Positions 32,320 through 42,741 of a stretch of 64,000 nt of DNA are shown in pieces (the first letter of the stretch is position 1; the number at the start of each line of letters is the position of its first letter). The stretch is taken from assembly GCF_020740795.1 (NCBI RefSeq), contig NC_067286.1, positions 305,990 to 369,989 on the forward strand, given 5' to 3'. The position numbers and the translations under genes were made by a program. The notes beneath the pieces were generated by a model. The model was not told the origin of the DNA. It saw only the letters and a program-made list of their open reading frames with translations, and did no database searches. The stretch comes from Apus apus (Eukaryota > Chordata > Aves > Apodiformes > Apodidae).

Positions 32320-33424
32320 CTCAGCACTTGGCGTGGGGACGACGGACAAGCATTGGCTTGCACAGGGAGTGAACCTCCCTCCCCGCCTGCTCCTGGGGGG
32401 GAAACCCGTGATTCATCCCATCTCCGAGGGCTGGGAGCGCCCAGCTGAGTTCTGCCAAACTCGGTGCACCCACCGACGCTCCCTGTGTGGGTGGGAGAAG
32501 GGTGGTGATGGTGGGGGTGAGGGGGGCACACACACGACCCTTGGGGTTGTCTACCCCAGAAAGGGTCAGGTGTGACCCCGGAGTGGGGGGATCCCAGTAG
32601 AGCCATGAAGGCACCCATGACACACAGAATTGTGAGGGGGGGGGGTTGGGTCCTTTCACCTGGGAAGAGGGGGGGCGCATTGGTTTCTGGGTGTAAGGTG
32701 ATGGTGGCACTGAAGTTTGCAGCTCGTTGGGGTTCGGGGAGCCCATCAGAGCAGAGACTGTCACCTCAAAACACTGGCCCGCAGCTCTGTCCACCCCGCC
32801 CCCAGCACCAGCCGCTGCTCCTGCTGACGGCGGCACATTCCTTGGGGACAGCCACCCTTTTCACCCTCCCAAGGAAGCACAAGAGTCATCTCGGCCTTGT
32901 CATCAGCGTCCCGGGGTTGTCATCACTGGGTGTCGTCAGCCCCGGCTGGCTGACCGGCCGGCAAACCCCCTCACGCTGCTGCCAGGCAGGTTTGGTGGCA
33001 CCGGGTGCTGAGCTGGGACTTGCTGTGTCGCCACGCTGCCTTCAAACAGCACAAGCCAACGCTGGCTTCTCCGGCCACGGCCCTGTGCCCAACCCGACGG
33101 GCAAAACGCCCCGTGCCCACGAGCAGGGAAACAGGCGGTGTCTGGGTGTGGCTGAGGACAGGCACAACTCGGGTCAGGAGTGAGCAGCTCAGTTAGCGAG
33201 CCAGGGGCTGAGGGAGAGCGGTGTGACACAATCCCGTGGGGGGTTTGGGAGCCTTTCCCGAGCACACCGGGCAGGGGGGTACGTGGTGTTCCCCACCCTG
33301 GCCATGCCAGGGTTGGCCGGGGCGGCTCGGCGGGTGGGGCCAGCCTAATTAGTACCTTGCGACGGCAGCACTGAGTCACCCTGTGCTCATCGCCGCCAGG
33401 CCTGCCGGTGCTGAGCCGCCCCTT

Positions 33425-33545
33425 TTTCTTCTTTATTTATTATTGCTGTTGTTTTTTAAATCCTTGGCTGATTTGAAAAGCAAAGCAGGGAGGGCCTGGC
33501 CAGTAATTACTGCCAATTAGCCCCCGCTCTGGCCCTTCGGCAGGC
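33425..33545. promoter_or_regulatory. Candidate distal element of PKP3
   Basis: An AT-rich island (TTTATTTATTATTG, TTTTTTAAATCC) followed by the perfect 12 bp palindrome CAGTAATTACTG at 33501-33512 and CCAATTAGCC. It lies about 0.95 kb upstream of the PKP3 start codon. The homeodomain-type palindrome is the main reason to flag it. Confidence 0.3.
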
Positions 33546-33589
33546 CAGCCCCCCACCCCAAAGAGTGTTTGCTCTCTGCTGTGGGGTCA

Positions 33590-34195
33590 GTCTGGGGGGA
33601 TGGGGTCAGTGGGGGGGCTGCCTGGGGGCCAGGGTTCTCCGAGGAGGAGGCTCAGAGGTCTGGGGATCTCTGTGGTGGCTGCCCAGGGCTTGCTGGTGGA
33701 GCCCCATGGGGGGCTGGGCCTGAGGATGGCTGAGCAGCTTATCTGGGGGGTCAGGGGCTCTCTAGGGAGGTTACCTGAGGGTCTTAGGCTCATGGGAGGG
33801 ACAATGTGGAGATCTGGGGGTTGATGGACAGGCTGCCTGGGGAGCTGAGGCTCTCCTGGGAGGCCATGTAGGGGTCCAGGGCTGGCTGAGGAGCTTGCCC
33901 AGGGGTCTGGGCCTCTCCAGGATGGCTGCCCAAGGGTCTTAGGCTCTCTGGAGTGATAACGTGGGGATCTGGGGGTCTCTGGGTGTCAACAGAGAGGCTG
34001 CCTGTGGTCTGGGGCTTCTCTGGGAGGCCACGTGGGGGTCTGGGGCTTGCCAGAGGGACAATGTGGAGGTCTGGGGCTCACGGGTGGGGCCATGTTGGGG
34101 TCTGAGGCTCTCCAGAGTGGCCACATGTGGGTCTGGAGGTCACTGGTGGGGCTGGCCAGGACTCTGGGAGTCCAGGTAGACTCTGCTTGGGGGGG
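33590..34195. repeat. Degenerate minisatellite upstream of PKP3
   Basis: About 600 bp of diverged units of roughly 35-45 bp around GGGGTCTGGGGCTCTCC, GGGAGGCCATGT and GGTCTTAGGCTC. It ends about 270 bp before the PKP3 start codon, at the edge of the promoter. Confidence 0.75.
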
Positions 34196-34229
34196 TGGTC
34201 CTGTCTCCCACTGCCGGGTCTGCAGGTAC

Positions 34230-34465
34230 GACCCCCCCCCCCAGGGCCACCTGCCTCTTGGCCCCGTCCCCTCAAGGCCGCCCCGGTGGCGGGTGCCGTG
34301 GGGCCCAGCGTGGCCCCATTCTCTCCTCCCCGCCGGCGGGGAAGGCCAAGGCGTGGCGGCGGCGGGGCGGGCCCGGTGCCTCCCCACGGCTCCGGGAAGC
34401 TGCCGCCGCGCTCACCTGCGCAGGGCGGCCCGCCTCGCCTCGGCCTCCGCGCCATCACCGCCACC
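34230..34465 (+). promoter_or_regulatory. PKP3: PKP3 promoter / 5' UTR CpG island
   Basis: CpG-rich DNA leading into the PKP3 first exon, with an E-box CACCTG at 34413-34418, about 50 bp before the ATG. Human PKP3 is repressed by ZEB1 through promoter E-boxes of this type, so the site is plausible but untested here. Confidence 0.6.
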
Positions 34466-37400
34466 ATGGCCACCCTGCAGGAGACTAACACCTTCCTGCT
34501 GTCGGCCCTGCAGCCCGAGGCCGGGGTCTGCTCGCTGGCCCTGCCCTCCGACCGGCAGCTGGACGGCCGGAGCCGGGAGGCGGACGAGGCGCAGCGGATG
34601 CGCAGCGCCCGCGTCCAGGAGCAGGTCCGCATCCGCATGATGCTGCGGGGGCAGCCGCCCGCCCGCCACGAAGCCCCCGACCACGCTGATGGCAGCAGAG
34701 GTGAGACGTTCCTCTGCTCCCCCCCCCCCCGCGGTCCCCCTGGTGGGAGCCCCTTGGACGGTGCCAGGTGTCACCCCCTGCCCTTGGTTTGGGGGGTTGC
34801 CCCTCGCCCCAGCCGAGCCCCCCTGAGCCCCGCAGTGCACCCCCAGCACTGGGGATGAGGGCAGCAGGGCCTCAACCTGGGCTCCTTTCACCCTGCTCAG
34901 GGGTCGTGCCTCAGTTTCCCCACCTGCCTGCTGGGGGGTTGCACTGTGGGGGTCCCACACCCTGGTTTGGGCTGGGAGGGGGGGTTTCTGACCCTCGCAG
35001 ATCCCTCCCTGTCCCTCCCGGCCCGTGAGCGGCGCGGCTGGCTGGGCTCCAAGCTCCTCCATTTAACGTCTGCGCTCACGGCCTCCGCCCTTCTGCTTCA
35101 CCCGCTTCACTAAGCCCCCCGACCTGAGGGGCTGTGGGATCCTGGTGGTAGGCAGAGACCCCCCCCTTGGCACCCCGAGGGCTGCTCCAGGCACTGGGTG
35201 TGAGTCACGCTCCTGTCACCGCCAGGACTGGCGGCGTCCCTGTCCCTGGCGGTGGCCCCAGGGTGGTGGCAAGGCAGGAGGCTGGCACGGGGCAGCGTGT
35301 CTCTGCCAGGGCCCTGTCCCCAGGCTGGTGGAGCCAGGACTGGTTTTGGGGGGGTGCCTGGGCTGCTGATCCAGCTACAGCAGAGGGGACCGGGCTGAGG
35401 CACTGTGTCCCTGCCAAGGTGGCAATTAGTCCCCTTGCTGTTGGGGCGTGAGGGGCACTGTCACCACCTCTCCCGCTGCCAGCAGGCAGGTGAAGGCAGC
35501 GTCCTCCTGCCCCCTTGTTCCCAAGGGCTCCCCAGTCAGATCCCCCCGGGATGGGTTCAGAGGGGGAGTCTTTGGCCCTCAAGATCCCCCTTTGCCTCCT
35601 CGGCGCTGCCATTGATCCCTCTGCCCCACAGGTGGCCAGTATGGCACGACCGTGCGCTCCTCCTTCAGCTCCCGCTCCCAGACCAATGGCTTGGACCCCA
35701 AAGCCTCGGTACGTACTGGGGGGGTTTGTTCCCCACCCCGTGCCAGTGCCCATCACCGTGGCTGCTGGGGATGGCAGAGGAGTGCCAGCCTTGGCTCTTG
35801 GCTCCGACCTTCCTTCTCCCCACTGTGGGGATGGAGAGCCAGGCTCACGGCCACCCCCTAACCCCGCTCTTCCCCCCGGCAGCTCTATCAGCCGCTGGCC
35901 AAGAAGGACTTTGGCACGCTGAAGGGCACCAGCTGGTCCTCGCGCTCGGCCGTGGACCTCACCCCGCACAAGCGCATGGCGACCATCAGCAACGGGGCCC
36001 TGCCCAAGGGCCGGGGCTACGGCGCCGGCTACGCCGTGTCACAGGTGCCCAGCACCTCGCCCCGGCCCAGCTCCTTCCACGAGCGCAACTACCGCTCCCG
36101 GCAGAACTTCGACACCCTCTCGCTGCGCTCGCTGCGCCTGGCGGACGGGCCGCTCCAGCCCCCTGCCATGGCCGAGGACCGCTACAGCGTCCTTTCCGAG
36201 CAGCTGGACCCCGTGGGCCACCGTGCCCTCTACAAAAGCCAAGGCAACGGCGGCTTCGCCCGCTCCTACACCTTCGAGAGGCAGATGAGCGCCGGCTCCG
36301 CCGCCAAGGCCGCCTCCGACTGGCTGGAGGGCGGCGAGGTGACCCAGAGCCGCACCATCCGCGCGCCCGCCATGCGCACGCTGCAGCGCTTCCAGAGCAA
36401 CAACCGGTCGCGCCTCAGCACCGGCTCCTTCGGCAGCGTCCAGGCGGCCTCGCAGGCGGGCCTGGGCAGCTCCTACCTGGGGATGGTGGAGCACAGCTCC
36501 CGCGCGCCCTCCGTGCGCAGCCTGGCCGAGTCCAGCCACCACCTCCAGGACCAGCGCGCCATGGAGATGTACAACGGGCACGGCACGCTGCTCAGCCACC
36601 ACTCGGGGGGGTGAGTGCCAGCGGGGCTGGGCCAGCACTGCCCCAGGGCTTGTGTCCACCTTCGTCACTTGGCTGGTTGAGGGCAAAGCCTCCATCGCTT
36701 GCCTGGTGTAACCTCTGCTGCGAGGGGTGCAGGAGGAGGGGCGGTGAGATGGTGGGCACAGTCTGGCCCCGTAGTGGTGGACTGTGGTGCAGGTTGATCT
36801 TCGGGTGTGTCCCGTATGTGGCCTTAGCTCCTGTCACAGACACATCCTGAGGTATGAGGGTAGGAAGATGCTTATTCAGCTGGGTCTGGAGTCCTGTGCC
36901 CCAAGAGCACGGGGTGGGTGGGGAGAGGAGTTGACAGGTCTCCTCTGAGATGTGGGGTGCAGAGGCAGAGGACCCCTGTGGGATGCTCTGCTCGGGCTCT
37001 TCCTGACCTGCCTGTGGCTTCCAGGTTCGACGACATTGACCTGCCCTCTGCAGTGAAATACCTGATAGCCAGCGACCCCAACCTGCAGGTCCTGGGCGCT
37101 GCCTACCTCCAGCACAAGTGCTACAGCGACAGCAACGCCAAGAAGCAGGTGAGCACCCAGGGCCCAAGCAGAAGGGGCTGCCCCCAGCCCCTCCGCCACG
37201 GTGGGACACCCGGAGGAGGGTGGAGGAGATGGAGGGAGAGCGGCCAGGCGTCTTAACCTGGCCGGGCTCTCCCCTCGCAGGCCCGCAGCCTCCAGGCCAT
37301 GCCCAAGCTGGTGAAGCTGTTCAACAGCCCCAACCAGGAGGTGCAGCGCCACGCCACGGGCGCCATGCGCAACCTCATCTACGACAACGCCGAGAACAAG

Positions 37401-40400
37401 CTGGCGCTGGTGGAGGAGAACGGCATCTACGAGCTGATGCGGACGCTGCGGGAGCCCGACGACGAGCTCCGCAAGAACGTCACAGGTTGGGGACGATGGC
37501 AGGGCTGGGCAGGGTCCGGCTGCCCTGGGGTGGCATGTGGTGTCCCCGTGGTAAAGCTGGAGTGACACTTCACAGGGCAGCCTCTTGGCATCGGCGCTGC
37601 CCACCCTGTCTTGTGGCCACTCCTGGCCACGGGTGGTCAGTGTGAGCTTCCTGGGGAGGGGAGTCAGGGTGGACATGGTCTCCAGCCAGCCCTGGGACTG
37701 AGGATCCCCCTCTGCGCAGGGATCCTGTGGAATCTCTCCTCCAGTGACAACCTGAAGGATCGCTTGGCCCGGGACACACTGGAGCAGCTCACAGACCTGG
37801 TGCTGGTCCCCCTCTCTGGGCTGGGGGGCTCAGGGGTCATCCAGCAGAACCCCTCAGAGGCAGAGATCTTCTACAACTCCACAGGCTTCCTCAGGTACCT
37901 CCTCTGAGCCAGCTCTGGTCCTTCCACTGTGCCTAAAGTTTTGGGTGGAAGAGGGGACACCATCTGTGCTGTGGAGGTAGGGAGCAAGGTTCCCAGAGCT
38001 TGTTCCTGGGGTCCCCATCCCTTGCAGTGCTTGTGCTTCAAGGCAAAGCCTGGTCAATCCCGTGGAAGAGGTGTTAGGGGTCTTTCCTGCGGTGGTGCCT
38101 GGTGGCAGGAAGGGAGTGACCGTGGGGAAGCCCTTTCTCACCTTGACGGCCCCACATTCCCTGTGCAGGAATCTCAGCTCTGCCAGCCAGCAGACCCGAC
38201 AGAAGATGCGTGAGTGCCATGGGCTGGTGGACTCCATGATCCACTATGTGAACAGCTCCCTGGAAGTGGGCAAGTCAGAGGACAAGGTGAGCCCAAGGAG
38301 CACAGAGGGTTTGGGTGCCCTTGCAGGGGGTGCTGGGAAAACCAGCCTGGCTTCATCCGACCTTAGTGGGCAACACTGGTGTCCTTGGGGTGGCTCTGCC
38401 CACAGAGCTCCATGGGAACCTGCCCCAGGGGATGTGCCACCTGGAGATGCCCTGGCAGGTGGCACAAGGACTGACACCTTCTTGTCCCATCTCCCCCCCA
38501 GAGCGTGGAGAACGCCGTCTGTGTCCTGCGCAACCTCTCCTACCGCCTCTACGACGAGATGCCCCCGTCCTCCCTCCAGCGCCTGGAAGGCCACAGGAGG
38601 AACAACAGTGGCATGGTGACTGGGGAGCTGGTGGGCTGCTTCAGCCCCCAGAGCAAGAAGGCACGAGAGGTCAGCGATGGGCACTGTGGGGCCATGTCAC
38701 CAAGGGTGGGGTTGGCACTGGGAAGCAGCTGGCACTGGAGGTGACGCTGGGGCGGAGGTGGACGCTGGCCTGGGCTGGTGGGTGGGACACAGGGGTGAGC
38801 TCAGCAGAGGGTGAAGCAGTGGTGTGGGGTGAATCAGGGTGCTGAACCCCCACTTTGCTGTGCCACGGGGCATGACGTGGCCGGGGTGACCTGTTGGGTT
38901 GTGCCAGTCCAATGGTCGAAGAGAAGGAGACACCAGCATTGAGGGGTGCTGCGGAGGGGACATCCCCCACGAGGCTAATGGTGCTGGCCCCATCCCCACA
39001 GCACTACCTGAACGCAGACATCGTCACCTTCACGGAGGTCTCCAAGGACCCCAAGGGCATGGAGTGGCTCTGGAACCCGCAGATCGTTGGCATCTACAAC
39101 CGGCTGCTGCAGCGCTGCGAGCTCAACAAGCACACCACGGAGGCGGCCTCGGGCGCCCTGCAGAACATCACCGCTGGGGACCGCAGGGTGAGGGGAACGT
39201 CCCCTGGGCCTTGCCCCACTGTCCCCACCAGCTGGCCAGTCGCAGCCCTGCCCGGGGAGGGGAGGCACCGGCCTCCGGGCTGGAAACAGCCTTTGCTGGG
39301 TGGGGGATGTGGCCATTGTCCTCACCGGCTGGGCGTGGTCACCTCGGCCTGGACCTCCTGAGCAAGAGGAGGAGGAGGAGGAGGATGGGGTGGGCGGAGG
39401 AGGCAGCACGGGGGTCTCCAAGCGGGTGTTTCCCTCGGCAGTGGGCGGGCGTGCTGAGCCGGCTGGCCCTGGAGCAGGAGCGCATCCTGAACCCCGTCCT
39501 GGACCGCGTCCGCACCGCCGACCACCACCAGCTGCGCTCCCTGACCGGCCTGATCCGCAACCTGTCCCGCCACGCGCGCAACAAGGACGAGATGTGTGAG
39601 TTCTGGTGGGAGCCCCGTGGGCACCTTCTGCCCGCTGCCTCCTTGGGCTGGCCTCCAGCTGTGTCTCAGCACCTTCCTGCCCCCTGCATCCCTGCTCCCA
39701 GCCGAGCACGTGGTGGCTGGTTCATCCCCTGTCCCCTGGAACCCAACACCTCTCCCATGTTCTGCTCTATCTCCAACCCCACCATCTCACTGGGCTCTGT
39801 CCTCATTACCCAAGTCCTCTCCAAGATGCCAAGGAGTCTCAGTGGAGATTCCAGAGAGCAAAGGGCTTGAAGATACCCCTGGTGCTACCCATGGGTCCTT
39901 GGCTGGTTCTTCTGTCACTGGGAGGTTGCAGGGTTCACCCCAAGGCTGCTGCATGTCCTCTGGATCTGGCTACCAGTCCTGACATGTTGCCTTTGCCCAC
40001 CAGCAACCAAGGTGGTCAGCCACTTGATCGAGAAGCTGCCAGGGAGTGTTGGGGACAAGGCTCCGCCCGTCGATGTCATTGTGAACATCATCGCGGTCCT
40101 CAACAACCTGGTGGTGGAGAGCCCCATGGCTGCCCGGGACATTGTCTACTTTGATGGCCTCAGGAAGCTCTTCTACATCAAGAAGAGAAGGGACAGGTGG
40201 GAGCTCCCTGTTCACTCAGCTGTCCAGTCCTGCTCTCCCCTACCCCAGCCTGGTAGAAGAGGGTCACAACCAGACTCCCCAAGGCCCAGACCAGCTCAGG
40301 GTGGACTCGTGGCCACCGCCCAGCCCTTTGCCACCTCCTCAGGACACCCCACGCCAGGGTTGCCCATTGCTGCAGCCACCATCTTCCCTCTCCTGCCACC

Positions 40401-41080
40401 CTGCCCATTGTGGTGGGCTCCAGCCTTTAGTCTTCTGGCTTTCCCCACCAGCACTAAGTCCTCATCCCCTCTGGGTCCTCCTGGGGTGGTATTCTTGGGC
40501 TGGTGGCACCGTCCCATGCCCAGCAGTACCCAAAGGTGATTGCATCCTGTCCCTGTCACAGCTCGGACAATGAGAAGTCCTCCAGAGCAGCAGCAAGCCT
40601 CCTGGGCAACATGTGGCAGTACACCAAGCTCCACCGGGACTTCAAGATGGTGAGTACCACCCTTGGGTGCTCCTCCAGCTGGCGGGATCCTGGGGTGCAT
40701 CCTGAGGGTGGATCCCAAGGGAGTCAAGGCTAGGGGCTTCACCCTGGAAAGCTACAGCACCCAAATGCTTCCAGGCATATGACCGGCCCCAGCCCCAAGC
40801 CTGCCCCTCCTGTGAAGGGGTGGGGATGTCCCCAGAGGATCATCCCTGTTGAGATGCTGATACCAGGGGTTGGGGACAGCCACGTGCCCAGGGTGGGGAG
40901 AGTGTGGCCCTGCACGTGTTTGTGTTGATGTTCCCACATCATGGGACACCCTGCCTGGTGAGATGTGGGCAGGGGTGTCCTGGGCAGGGAAGGTGACAAC
41001 ACTGGTGTCCCCCCCGTGTGACGGGTGGCCTTGTCTCCTTGCAGAAGGGGTACCGGAAGGAGGACTTCCTCAGCCTGTGA
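34466..41080 (+). CDS. PKP3: Plakophilin 3, desmosomal armadillo protein
   Basis: Links desmosomal cadherins and desmoplakin to keratin filaments in epithelia; also cytoplasmic and nuclear. Thirteen coding exons, 828 codons: 34466-34700, 35632-35708, 35883-36610, 37025-37148, 37281-37485, 37720-37894, 38169-38286, 38502-38669, 39002-39187, 39442-39595, 40004-40196, 40562-40649, 41045-41080. The start has an ideal Kozak context (GCCACCATGG) and gives MATLQETNTFLLSALQPEAG, matching the human N-terminus after a few extra residues. The head domain (1 to about 346, Ser/Arg/Gly-rich, exon 3 being the largest) is followed by armadillo repeats (about 347-815), with blocks such as GFDDIDLPSAVKYL, RHATGAMRNLIYDN, ILWNLSSSD and GALQNITAGDRRW, and a short KGYRKEDFLSL tail. 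Human PKP3 has 797 residues; the extra length is in the head. PKP1, PKP2 and PKP4 fit the sequence less well. Confidence 0.97.
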
Positions 41081-41639
41081 GGACACCCCCAGAGCCACTT
41101 CCCCGGCCCTGGCTCTCCCCACCAGGATGCTCCTGCCTGCCACCCCTGCCCTGGAGTCTCCTCTCTGCTGACCCCAGCTCCATAGCGTAGTCCCTGCCGC
41201 ATCCCTCACACCTCCCCTCTCCGCCAGGTCCCCCTTCCCCGGGCTGGGGGACGTGTATCCCCCCTCCTGCTGCAGGCTGAAACCTACTGACTGCTTTTGG
41301 CTGTGCCCCCTGGGACCCTCGTTAGTGGGGGACAGTCCCACAGAACCCAAGGGTCCTCAGCCCCAGGGACCCTGCCTGCTCCTGGGGAGCAAAGCTCAGC
41401 TTGTCTGGTGGCTCGGTGGTGGGGCAGGGGCTGCAGGGCTTGGGGGGTGCTGGTGGGGAGGGGGGCTCCGGGGGGGCACCCCAGCCCCCCTCCCCGAATT
41501 GTGGTGCACTGGGGGCCGGTGCCACCCCCTCCGGAGCCGGGCACGTCGTGGGGTTCACCCATTCTGCCCCAGCTGGGGGGTGACGGGGCTTTGCAGAGCT
41601 TCGGGGTGGTGCGACAGCTGAGGTGGCTTCCCAGGGAGT

Positions 41640-42140
41640 TGCGGGGAGGAGCTGGGAAGCGGCGGCGGTGGCACGGTGCTGAGTGCCCCCCTTCGCCGGG
41701 GCTGTGACTGAGGCTTCACTCGCCGCGAGAAGCCGGGGGTCTCAGAGCCACACGGTCCCACCCGAGCGCCCCGCGGGGACTGTCCCTGCGCAGGCAGAGC
41801 CCGGGCGGCTGCTCCGCTCGGCGCCGGTCCCGCCCGGTACTGTGTGAGCAGGATCGGGGCAGGGCCAGCCCGGCCGGCTTGTGCTTGCCGGGCGTTGTCT
41901 CCTCGCGGGGTGGGGAGATGCCCTCGGTGCCCGGGGCAGCGGGGCCGGAGCTGTCGGTGCGGCGGGGCCGGGCGCTGGGTTGCGGGGTGGCTTCGCTCTG
42001 TCGGAGGGTGGGGGGCTGGGGGGGAGACCCTGCGCTTGGGGGGCATCCTGTGCCCCGGTGGGGAGACGAGATAGAGTAGGGACAGGGGTAGGAGGGCGGG
42101 GAGACGGCGGCGCTGCCGGGAGGGGACACAGCCAGGGCTG
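41640..42140. promoter_or_regulatory. CpG-rich stretch at the PKP3 3' end
   Basis: A CpG-dense segment about 560 bp past the PKP3 stop, before its poly(A) signal. It may simply be a GC-rich 3' UTR. Just after it, TGTCTCCCCAG at about 42180-42190 looks like a splice acceptor leading to a short segment ending in AATAAA, so a separate small transcript starting in this island cannot be excluded. Confidence 0.45.
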
Positions 42141-42221
42141 GCGTGGCCCCCGGCGCGGGGCGGGTGTCACGGTGCCTTTGTCTCCCCAGCTGTTCGTGTC
42201 CAAACTCCCCGAGTGCCCCCA

Positions 42222-42227
42222 AATAAA
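42222..42227 (+). terminator. PKP3: Poly(A) signal of PKP3 (probable)
   Basis: AATAAA on the plus strand about 1.14 kb after the PKP3 stop; no earlier canonical signal is seen. Confidence 0.6.
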
Positions 42228-42393
42228 GGCCTTGAACGATGCCTGCTTGGCCCCGCGCTGTGTGGGAGGGGAGGACGGTACCCAAAGGTGGGACAGAAGC
42301 ACACGGGGACGGGATGTGGCACGGGGGACACAGCGCTCCCTGCCCCGGCACCCGCATCCCCGCAGCTGGACGAGACTCGGGGAGCAGCAGCAT

Positions 42394-42399
42394 TTTATT
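42394..42399 (-). terminator. SIGIRR: Poly(A) signal of SIGIRR
   Basis: AATAAA on the minus strand about 340 bp after the SIGIRR stop. It lies only about 170 bp from the opposing PKP3 signal, so the two genes end almost tail to tail. Confidence 0.75.
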
Positions 42400-42741
42400 G
42401 CCACGGGAAGTTCTGTGGGGGTTAGGGTGCTGCAGCTGCTCCCATCCAGCGTTCCCCAGCCTCTGGGACACTGGGACTGGGACACGTTGCTTCTTGGAGA
42501 GCATGCCACGCTTGTCCCTTATGCAGGAAAAACACCCCTGGTGCCCACGCGAGGACTGGGGGCCCAGCACTCGAGTGCCAGTCATTACAGGCAGGGATGT
42601 CCCCTGGTGATGGTTTTCCACCACAGAGCGTGCTGCCAGGAGCCAGCTCCTGTCTTGGCTTTAGTCCCATTGCAAAGCTTGGGCTTCTCTGGCCGTGGTC
42701 TGGGTCTGTGTGGCCCCACGAGGATGGGGGATGGGCCCCAC

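Noticed and set aside
41742-42624. Roughly 300-codon minus-strand open frame between PKP3 and SIGIRR
   Set aside because: It spans the PKP3 3' segment and the SIGIRR 3' UTR including its poly(A) signal. No homology.
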